From Coriaria nepalensis (Eukaryota > Streptophyta > Magnoliopsida > Cucurbitales > Coriariaceae), in contig CP114481.1 of NCBI GenBank assembly GCA_027186245.1, forward strand, positions 25,389,501-25,453,500: 64,000 nucleotides of DNA, in the 5' to 3' direction. The notes beneath the pieces are model-generated. The model was not told where the DNA came from, did no database searches, and was given only the letters and a program-made list of their open reading frames with translations. Made by a program: the position numbers and the translations under genes. Positions 54,901 through 64,000 of the stretch are shown piece after piece (within the stretch, counting starts at the first letter, position 1; every line of letters begins with the position of its first letter).

Positions 54901-55727
54901 AAATAATGCATTGTTGTCGTCAATAAATTAATTGCAAGTTATGTAAGAAAATCAAGTTTGAAAGGCGAAAATAGAATTCGTTCAACTTAATTTAGAATGA
55001 TTTAATGACTGGATGAGACTCAATGACATGACTTTAAGGCTAAACAAATGCATTGTTGCCTTCAATAGATTAACTGGAAGTTATGCACGAAAGTCATGTT
55101 TAAAGGCCGAATTTCGTTCGTAGTAATTTAGAATGATTTAATGACTAAACGAGGCGCAATAATATGACTTTAAGGCTAAAAAAATGCATAGTTGCCTTCA
55201 ATAGATCAATTACAAGTTATTCATGAAAGTCGTGTCTTAAATGCAAAAATAGAATTGGTTCGAAGTGTTTTCAAACAATTTAATGAAATGAAAAGACTGA
55301 ATGATATACTTTTTAAGGCGAAAATAATGCATTGTTGTTGTCAATAAATTAATTGCAAGTTATGTAAGAAAATCATGTTTGAAAGGCGAAAATAGAATTC
55401 GTTCAACTTAATTTAGAAAGATTTAATGACCGGATGAGACTCAATGACATGACATTAAGGCTAAACAAATGCATTGTTGCCTTCAATAGATTAACTGCAA
55501 GTTATGCATGAAAGTCATGTTTAAAGGCCGAATTTCGTTCGAAGTAATTTAGAATGATTTAATGACTAAAAGAGGTGCAATAATATGACTTTAAGGCTAA
55601 AAAAATGCATAGTTGCCTTCAATAGATCAATTACAAGTTATTCATGAAAATGGTGTCTTAAATGCAAAAATATAATTGGTTCGAAGTGCTTTCAAACAAT
55701 TTAATGAAATGAAAAGACTGAATGATA
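48992..55727 (+). repeat. 16-unit HOR, copy 2 (6736 bp)
   Basis: Full second copy with the same unit order and length as copy 1. No net indel separates the two copies, which points to a very recent duplication. Confidence 0.9.
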
Positions 55728-57480
55728 AACTTTTTAAGGCTAAAATAATGCATTGTTGTCGTCAATAAATTAATTGCAAGTTATGTAAGAAAATCATGTT
55801 TGAAAGGCGAAAATAGAATTCGTTCAACTTAATTTAGAATGATTTAATGACTGGATGAGACTCAATGACAAGACTTTAAGGCTAAACAAATGCATTGTTG
55901 CCTTCAGTAGATTAACTGGAAGTTATGCACGAAAGTCATGTTTAAAGGCCGAATTTCGTTCGAAGTAATTTAGAATGATTTAATGACTAAAAGAGGTGCA
56001 ATAATATGACTTTAAGGCTAAAAAAATGCATAGTTGCCTTCAATAGACAAATTACAAGTTATTCATGAAAGTCGTGTCTGAAATGCAAAAATAGAATTGG
56101 TTCGAAGTGCTTTCAAACAATTTAATGAAATGAAAAGACTGAATGATATACTTTTTAAGGCTAAAATAATGCATTGTTGTCGTCAATAAATTAATTGCAA
56201 GTTATGTAAGAAAATCATGTTTGAAAGGCGAAAATAGAATTCGTTCAACTTAATTTAGAATGATTCAATGACGGGATGAGACTCAATGACATGACTTTAA
56301 GGCTAAACAAATGCATTGTTGCCTTCAATAGATTAACTGCAAGTTATGCACGAAAGTCATGTTTAAAGGCCGACTCTCATTCGAAGCGATTTAGAATGAT
56401 TTATTGACTAAAAGAGACGCAATAATATGAATTTTAGGCTAAAAAAATTCATAGTTGCCTTCAATAGATCAATTACAAGTTATGCATGAAAGTCGTGTCT
56501 TAAATGCAAAAATAGAATTTGTTCGAAGTGCTTTGAAACAATTTAATGAAATGAAAAGACTGAATGATACACTTTTTAAGGCGAAAATAATGCATTGTTG
56601 TTGTCAATAAATTAATTGCAAGTTATGTAAGAAAATCATGTTTGAAAGGCGAAAATAGAATTCGTTCAACTTAATTTAGAAAGATTTAATGACCGGATGA
56701 GACTCAATGACATGACTTTAAGGCTAAACAAATGCATTGTTGCCTTCAATAGATTAACTGCAAGTTATGCATGAAAGTCATGTTTAAAGGCCGAATTTCG
56801 TTCGAAGTAATTTAGAATGATTTAATGACTAAAAGAGGTGCAATAATATGACTTGAAGGCTAAAAAAATGCATAGTTGCCTTCAATAGATCAATTACAAG
56901 TTATTCATGAAAATGGTGTCTTAAATGCAAAAATATAATTGGTTCGAAGTGCTTTCAAACAATTTAATGAAATGAAAAGACTGAATGATATACTTTTTAA
57001 GGCTAAAATAATTCATTGTTGTCGTCAATAAATTAATTGCATGTTATGTAAGAAAATCATGTTTGAAAGGCGAAAATAGAATTCGTTCAACTTAATTTCG
57101 AATGATTTAATGACGGGATGAGACTCAATGACATGACTTTAAGGCTAAACAAATGCATTGTTGCCTTCAATAGATTAACTGCAAGTTATGCACGAAAGTC
57201 ATGTTTAAAGGCCGACTCTCATTCGAAGCGATTTAGAATGATTTATTGACTAAAAGAGACGCAATAATATGAATTTTAGGCAAAAAAAATTCATAGTTGC
57301 CTTCAATAGATCAATTACAAGTTATGCATGAAAGTCGTGTCTTAAATGCAAAAATAGAATTTGTTCGAAGTGCTTTGAAACAATTTAATGAAATGAGAAG
57401 ACTGAATGATACACTTTTTAAGGCGAAAATAATGCATTGTTGTTGTCAATAAATTAATTGCAAGTTATGTAAGAAAATCA
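55728..57480 (+). repeat. 16-unit HOR, copy 3, truncated after unit 4
   Basis: Units 1-3 and subunit A of unit 4 follow copy 2. Between about 57447 and 57480 the B subunit changes from type 4 (gttgtcaataa) to type 14 (aaatcaagtttg). The array then continues 15, 16. Relative to copy 2 this skips ten units (4210 bp). Confidence 0.88.
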
Positions 57481-60400
57481 AGTTTGAAAGGCGAAAATAG
57501 AATTCGTTCAACTTAATTTAGAATGATTTAATGACTGGATGAGACTCAATGACATGACTTTAAGGCTAAACAAATGCATTGTTGCCTTCAATAGATTAAC
57601 TGGAAGTTATGCACGAAAGTCATGTTTAAAGGCCGAATTTCGTTCGTAGTAATTTAGAATGATTTAATGACTAAACGAGGCGCAATAATATGACTTTAAG
57701 GCTAAAAAAATGCATAGTTGCCTTCAATAGATCAATTACAAGTTATTCATGAAAGTCGTGTCTTAAATGCAAAAATAGAATTGGTTCGAAGTGTTTTCAA
57801 ACAATTTAATGAAATGAAAAGACTGAATGATATACTTTTTAAGGCGAAAATAATGCATTGTTGTTGTCAATAAATTAATTGCAAGTTATGTAAGAAAATC
57901 ATGTTTGAAAGGCGAAAATAGAATTCGTTCAACTTAATTTAGAAAGATTTAATGACCGGATGAGACTCAATGACATGACATTAAGGCTAAACAAATGCAT
58001 TGTTGCCTTCAATAGATTAACTGCAAGTTATGCATGAAAGTCATGTTTAAAGGCCGAATTTCGTTCGAAGTAATTTAGAATGATTTAATGACTAAAAGAG
58101 GTGCAATAATATGACTTTAAGGCTAAAAAAATGCATAGTTGCCTTCAATAGATCAATTACAAGTTATTCATGAAAATGGTGTCTTAAATGCAAAAATATA
58201 ATTGGTTCGAAGTGCTTTCAAACAATTTAATGAAATGAAAAGACTGAATGATAAACTTTTTAAGGCTAAAATAATGCATTGTTGTCGTCAATAAATTAAT
58301 TGCAAGTTATGTAAGAAAATCATGTTTGAAAGGCGAAAATAGAATTCGTTCAACTTAATTTAGAATGATTTAATGACTGGATGAGACTCAATGACAAGAC
58401 TTGAAGGCTAAACAAATGCATTGTTGCCTTCAATAGATTAACTGGAAGTTATGCACGAAAGTCATGTTTAAAGGCCGAATTTCGTTCGAAGTAATTTAGA
58501 ATGATTTAATGACTAAAAGAGGTGCAATAATATGACTTTAAGGATAAAAAAATGCATAGTTGCCTTCAATAGATCAATTACAAGTTATGCATGAAAGTCG
58601 TGTCTTAAATGCAAAAATAGAATTGGTTCGAAGTGCTTTCAAACAATTTAATGAAATGAAAAGACTGAATGATATACTTTTTAAGGCTAAAATAATGCAT
58701 TGTTGTCGTCAATAAATTAATTGCAAGTTATGTAAGAAAATCATGTTTGAAAGGCGAAAATAGAATTCGTTCAACTTAATTTAGAATGATTTAATGACGG
58801 GATGAGACTCAATGACATGACTTTAAGGCTAAACAAATGCATTGTTGCCTTCAATAGATTAACTGCAAGTTATGCACGAAAGTCATGTTTAAAGGCCGAC
58901 TCTCATTCGAAGCGATTTAGAATGATTTATTGACTAAAAGAGACGCAATAATATGAATTTTAGGCTAAAAAAATTCATAGTTGCCTTCAATAGATCAATT
59001 ACAAGTTATGCATGAAAGTCGTGTCTTAAATGCAAAAATAGAATTTGTTCGAAGTGCTTTGAAACAATTTAATGAAATGAAAAGACTGAATGATACACTT
59101 TTTAAGGCGAAAATAATGCATTGTTGTTGTCAATAAATTAATTGCAAGTTATGTAAGAAAATCATGTTTGAAAGGCGAAAATAGAATTCGTTCAACTTAA
59201 TTTAGAAAGATTTAAGGACCGGATGAGACTCAATGACATGACTTTAAGGCTAAACAAATGCATTGTTGCCTTCAATAGATTAACTGCAAGTTATGCATGA
59301 AAGTCATGTTTAAAGGCCGAATTTCGTTCGAAGTAATTTAGAATGATTTAATGACTAAAAGAGGTGCAATAATATGACTTGAAGGCTAAAAAAATGCATA
59401 GTTGCCTTCAATAGATCAATTACAAGTTATTCATGAAAATGGTGTCTTAAATGCAAAAATATAATTGGTTCGAAGTGCTTTCAAACAATTTAATGAAATG
59501 AAAAGACTGAATGATATACTTTTTAAGGCTAAAATAATTCATTGTTGTCGTCAATAAATTAATTGCAAGTTATGTAAGAAAATCATGTTTGAAAGGCGAA
59601 AATAGAATTTGTTCAACTTAATTTCGAATGATTTAATGACGGATGAGACTCAATGACATGACTTTAAGGCTAAACAAATGCATTGTTGCCTTCAATAGAT
59701 TAACTGCAAGTTATGCACGAAAGTCATGTTTAAAGGCCGACTCTCATTCGAAGCGATTTAGAATGATTTATTGACTAAAAGAGACGCAATAATATGAATT
59801 TTAGGCTAAAAAAATTCATAGTTGCCTTCAATAGATCAATTACAAGTTATGCATGAAAGTCGTGTCTTAAATGCAAAAATAGAATTTGTTCGAAGTGCTT
59901 TGAAACAATTTAATGAAATGAGAAGACTGAATGATACACTTTTTAGGGCGAAAATAATGCATTGTTGTTGTCAATAAATTAATTGCAAGTTATGTAAGAA
60001 AATCATGTTTGAAAGGCGAAAATAGAATTCGTTCAACTTAATTTAGAAAGATTTAATGACCGGATGAGACTCAATGACATGACTTTAAGGCTAAACAAAT
60101 GCATTGTTGCCTTCAATAGATTAACTGCAAGTTATGCATGAAAGTCATGTTTAAAGGCCGAATTTCGTTCGAAGTAATTTAGAATGATTTAATGACTAAA
60201 AGAGGTGCAATAATATGACTTTAAGGCTAAAAAAATGCATAGTTGCCTTCAATAGATCAATTACAAGTTATTCATGAAAATTGTGTCTTAAATGCAAAAA
60301 TATAATTGGTTCGAAGTGCTTTCAAACAATTTAATGAAATGAAAAGACTGAATGATAAACTTTTTAAGGCTAAAATAATGCATTGTTGTCGTCAATAAAT

Positions 60401-62470
60401 TAATTGCAAGTTATGTAAGAAAATCATGTTTGAAAGGCGAAAATAGAATTCGTTCAACTTAATTTAGAATGATTTAATGACTGGATGAGACTCAATGACA
60501 AGACTTTAAGGCTAAACAAATGCATTGTTGCCTTCAATAGATTAACTGGAAGTTATGCACGAAAGTCATGTTTAAAGGCCGAATTTCGTTCGAAGTAATT
60601 TAGAATGATTTAATGACTAAAAGAGGTGCAATAATATGACTTTAAGGATAAAAAAATGCATAGTTGCCTTCAATAGATCAATTACAAGTTATGCATGAAA
60701 GTCGTGTCTTAAATGCAAAAATAGAATTGGTCCGAAGTGCTTTGAAACAATTTAATGAAATGAAAAGACTAAATGATACACTTTTTAAGGCTAAAATAAT
60801 GCATTGTTGTCGTCAATAAATTAATTGCAAGTTATGTAAGAAAATCAAGTTTGAAAGGCGAAAATAGAATTCGTTCAACTTAATTTAGAATGATTTAATG
60901 ACTGGATGAGACTCAATGACATGACTTTAAGGCTAAACAAATGCATTGTTGCCTTCAATAGATTAACTGGAAGTTATGCACGAAAGTCATGTTTAAAGGC
61001 CGAATTTCGTTCGTAGTAATTTAGAATGATTTAATGACTAAACGAGGCGCAATAATATGACTTTAAGGCTAAAAAAATGCATAGTTGCCTTCAATAGATC
61101 AATTACAAGTTATTCATGAAAGTCGTGTCTTAAATGCAAAAATAGAATTGGTTCGAAGTGTTTTCAAACAATTTAATGAAATGAAAAGACTGAATGATAT
61201 ACTTTTTAAGGCGAAAATAATGCATTGTTGTTGTCAATAAATTAATTGCAAGTTATGTAAGAAAATCATGTTTGAAAGGCGAAAATAGAATTCGTTCAAC
61301 TTAATTTAGAAAGATTTAATGACCGGATGAGACTCAATGACATGACATTAAGGCTAAACAAATGCATTGTTGCCTTCAATAGATTAACTGCAAGTTATGC
61401 ATGAAAGTCATGTTTAAAGGCCGAATTTCGTTCGAAGTAATTTAGAATGATTTAATGACTAAAAGAGGTGCAATAATATGACTTTAAGGCTAAAAAAATG
61501 CATAGTTGCCTTCAATAGATCAATTACAAGTTATTCATGAAAATGGTGTCTTAAATGCAAAAATATAATTGGTTCGAAGTGCTTTCAAACAATTTAATGA
61601 AATGAAAAGACTGAATGATAAACTTTTTAAGGCTAAAATAATGCATTGTTGTCGTCAATAAATTAATTGCAAGTTACGTAAGAAAATCATGTTTGAAAGG
61701 CGAAAATAGAATTCGTTCAACTTAATTTAGAATGATTTAATGACTGGATGAGACTCAATGACAAGACTTGAAGGCTAAACAAATGCATTGTTGCCTTCAA
61801 TAGATTAACTGGAAGTTATGCACGAAAGTCATGTTTAAAGGCCGAATTTCGTTCGAAGTAATTTAGAATGATTTAATGACTAAAAGAGGTGCAATAATAT
61901 GACTTTAAGGATAAAAAAATGCATAGTTGCCTTCAATAGATCAATTACAAGTTATGCATGAAAGTCGTGTCTTAAATGCAAAAATAGAATTGGTCCGAAG
62001 TGCTTTGAAACAATTTAATGAAATGAAACGACTAAATGATACACTTTTTAAGGCTAAAATAATGCATTGTTGTCGTCAATAAATTAATTGCAAGTTATGT
62101 AAGAAAATCAAGTTTGAAAGGCGAAAATAGAATTCGTTCAACTTAATTTAGAATGATTTAATGACTGGATGAGACTCAATGACATGACTTTAAGGCTAAA
62201 CAAATGCATTGTTGCCTTCAATAGATTAACTGGAAGTTATGCACGAAAGTCATGTTTAAAGGCCGAATTTCGTTCGAAGTAATTTAGAATGATTTAATGA
62301 CTAAACGAGGCGCAATAATATGACTTTAAGGCTAAAAAAATGCATAGTTGCCTTCAATAGATCAATTACAAGTTATTCATGAAAGTCGTGTCTTAAATGC
62401 AAAAATAGAATTGGTTCGAAGTGTTTTCAAACAATTTAATGAAATGAAAAGACTGAATGATATACTTTTT
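57481..62470 (+). repeat. Rearranged right part of zone V (hybrid units)
   Basis: Short segments of the HOR are joined in new order. Bases 57481-58627 match 60848-61994 (both include acttgaaggc). Bases 58627-60226 match 53154-54754 (13-unit offset), except a 1-bp deletion at 59640 (gacggatgag for gacgggatgag). Unit 14 recurs at a three-unit spacing (ggtccg near 60729 and 61992, 1263 bp). Each junction lies inside a 421-bp unit and keeps the phase. Confidence 0.82.
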
Positions 62471-64000
62471 AAGGCTAAAATAATGCATTGTTGTCGTCAA
62501 TAAATTAATTGCAAGTTATGTAAGAAAATCATGTTTGAAAGGCGAAAATAGAATTCGTTCAACTTAATTTCGAATGATTTAATAACTGGATGAGACTCAA
62601 TGACAATACTTTAAGGCTAAACAAATGCATTGTTGCCTTCGATAGATTAATTGCAAGTTATGCACGAAAGTCATGTTTAAAGGCCGAATTTCGTTCGAAG
62701 TAATTTAGAATGATTTAATGACTAAAAGAGGTGCAATAATATGACTTTAAGGCTAAAAAAATGCATAGTTGCCTTCAATAGATCAATTACAAGTTATTCA
62801 TGAAAGTCGTGTCTTGAATGCAAAAATATAATTGGTTCGAAGTGCTTTCAAACAATTTAATGAAATGAAAAGACTGAATGATATACTTTTTAAGGCTAAA
62901 ATAATGCATTGTTGTCGTCAATAAATTAATTGCAAGTTATGTAAGAAAATCATGTTTGAAAGGCGAAAATAGAATTCGTTCAACTTAATTTAGAATGATT
63001 TAATGACTGGATGAGACTCAATGACATGACTTTAAGGCTAAACAAATGCATTGTTGCCTTCAATAGATTAACTGGAAGTTATGCACGAAAGTCATGTTTA
63101 AAGGCCGAATTTCGTTCGAAGTAATTTAGAATGATTTAATGACTAAACGAGGCGCAATAATATGACTTTAAGGCTAAAAAAATGCATAGTTGCCTTCAAT
63201 AGATCAATTACAAGTTATTCATGAAAGTCGTGTCTTAAATGCAAAAATAGAATTGGTTCGAAGTGCTTTCAAACAATTTAATGAAATGAAAAGACTGAAT
63301 GATATACTTTTTAAGGCTAAAATAATGCATTGTTGTCGTCAATAAATTAATTGCAAGTTATGTAAGAAAATCATGTTTGAAAGGCGAAAATAGAATTCGT
63401 TCAACTTAATTTAGAATGATTTAATGACGGGATGAGACTCAATGACATGACTTTAAGGCTAAACAAATGCATTGTTGCCTTCAATAGATTAACTGCAAGT
63501 TATGCATGAAAGTCATGTTTAAAGGGCGACTTTCGTTCGAAGCGATTTAGAATGATTTAATGACTAAAAGAGACGCAATAATATGAATTTTAGGCTAAAA
63601 AAATTCATGGTTGCCTTCAATAGATCGATTACAAGTTATTCATGAAAGTCGTGTCTTAATGGCAAAAATATAATTGGTCCGAAGTGCTTTGAAACAATTT
63701 AATGAAATGAAAAGACTAAATGATATACTTTTTAAGGCTAAAATAATGCATTGTTGTCGTGAATAAATTAATTGCATGTGATGTAAGAAAATCATGTTTG
63801 AAGGGCGAAAATAAAATTCATTTGAATTAATTTAGTACGATTTATTGACTAGAAGAGACTCAGTGACATGACTTTAAGGCTAAACAAATGCATTGTTGCC
63901 TTCAATAGATCAACTGCAAGTTATGCAGGAACGCCATGTTTAAAGGCCGAATTTCGTTCGAAGTAATTCAGAATGATTTAATGACTAAAAGATGTGCAAT
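62471..64000. repeat. Zone VI: diverged units at the right edge
   Basis: Three to four units outside the HOR. The last unit (A 63594-63736, B 63737-63878, C 63879 to the window end) is nearly the same as the unit near 35807, sharing attcatggttgcc, tagatcgatta and cttaatggcaaaa in A, and it brings back the B2 class that zone V lacks. Confidence 0.8.
63531..63547 (+). promoter_or_regulatory. CENP-B-box-like site, right edge copy
   Basis: The same 17 bases appear again just outside the right border of zone V, after about 23 kb (from 39551) in which no C subunit has them intact. Confidence 0.35.

Larger units (their letters stand above)
40810..62470. repeat. Zone V: 16-unit higher-order repeat domain
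   Basis: The most homogeneous region. Units numbered 1 to 16 are told apart by markers such as agacaaatt plus tctgaaatgc (1 and 10), gaaaatggtg (3, 12), gaatgtcgtg (6), cactttataag (8), aattgcatacttgcc (9), ggtccgaag (14), gacattaagg (15) and gataaac (16). The order is 6-9-like precursors, then 1-16, 1-16, 1-3, a 4/14 hybrid, 15, 16, a 14/10 hybrid, 11, 12, 13, a 5/16 hybrid, 14, 15, 16, 14, and a final 15-like unit. All B subunits are of class B1. Confidence 0.87.
1..64000. repeat. Satellite DNA array, 421-bp trimeric unit, about 152 copies
   Basis: The whole window is one tandem array. The landmark atgcat near the start of subunit A recurs at 5, 426, 847, 1268, 1689, 2110 and 2531, exactly 421 bp apart, and the same spacing continues to 63603. 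The window opens inside subunit A and ends 14 bases before the end of a subunit C. All units lie in one orientation; I saw no inversion, spacer, transposon or unique DNA. The base composition is about 30% GC on a consensus unit. This organisation is typical of eukaryotic centromeric or pericentromeric satellites; that location is inferred, not shown. No gene is present anywhere in the array, so every stretch longer than 300 bases without a gene is satellite. Confidence 0.98.

Noticed and set aside
1..64000. CRISPR array
   Set aside because: The repeat is 421 bp with no short constant repeat alternating with unique spacers; the sequence between landmarks is itself repeated.
1..64000. Transposon, retroelement or viral insertion
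   Set aside because: The 421-bp phase is kept throughout with at most 8 bp of local change, so there is no room for an inserted element, and no terminal repeats or coding remains were seen.
1..64000. Telomeric repeat, rDNA or other functional RNA gene
   Set aside because: No short telomere-type motif runs and no rRNA- or tRNA-like segment is visible; all sequence is accounted for by subunits A, B and C.

Overview
The whole 64 kb window is one uninterrupted satellite DNA array. I found no protein-coding gene, RNA gene, mobile element, CRISPR array or single-copy stretch. Every line reads as the same head-to-tail, same-orientation repeat of 421 bp, about 152 copies. Counting on a consensus copy gives about 30% GC. 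Each 421-bp unit is itself a trimer of three diverged subunits: A (143 bp), B (142 bp) and C (136 bp). They share a common start (gcta, an A-rich stretch, atgcat, then a gttgccttcaat-like block) and clearly derive from one ancestral monomer of about 140 bp. The architecture is that of a eukaryotic centromeric or pericentromeric satellite with higher-order repeats (HORs). Nothing in the sequence identifies the species. An animal or plant with AT-rich heterochromatin fits; bacteria, archaea, viruses and organelles do not.

Above the 421-bp level the array is a patchwork of recent unequal exchanges. Zone I (1-10941) holds nested 2-, 3-, 5- and 7-unit duplications. Zone II (10942-16173) is made of individually diverged units. 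Zone III (16174-31836) holds a 14-unit block (period 5901 bp) duplicated in part, with a 7-unit tandem (2951 bp) and a 9-unit copy; its unit order reads a-n, then a-e, m, n, f-j, m, n, f-n. Zone IV (31837-40809) is again heterogeneous. Zone V (40810 to about 62470) is the most homogeneous part: a 16-unit HOR of exactly 6736 bp present twice in full and once in part, then reshuffled pieces of itself. Zone VI (to 64000) returns to diverged units.

The best leads are the three-level hierarchy (140 bp, 421 bp, 5.9/6.7 kb) and a 17-bp site in subunit C that matches the mammalian CENP-B box at 13 of 17 positions. That site is intact only in the less homogenised zones and is split or mutated in every zone V copy. 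Two discrete haplotypes of subunit B also stand out, one of them absent from zone V. The short open frames in the window are accidents of the repeat and are listed as rejected. All identity statements come from reading by eye, so they are approximate.
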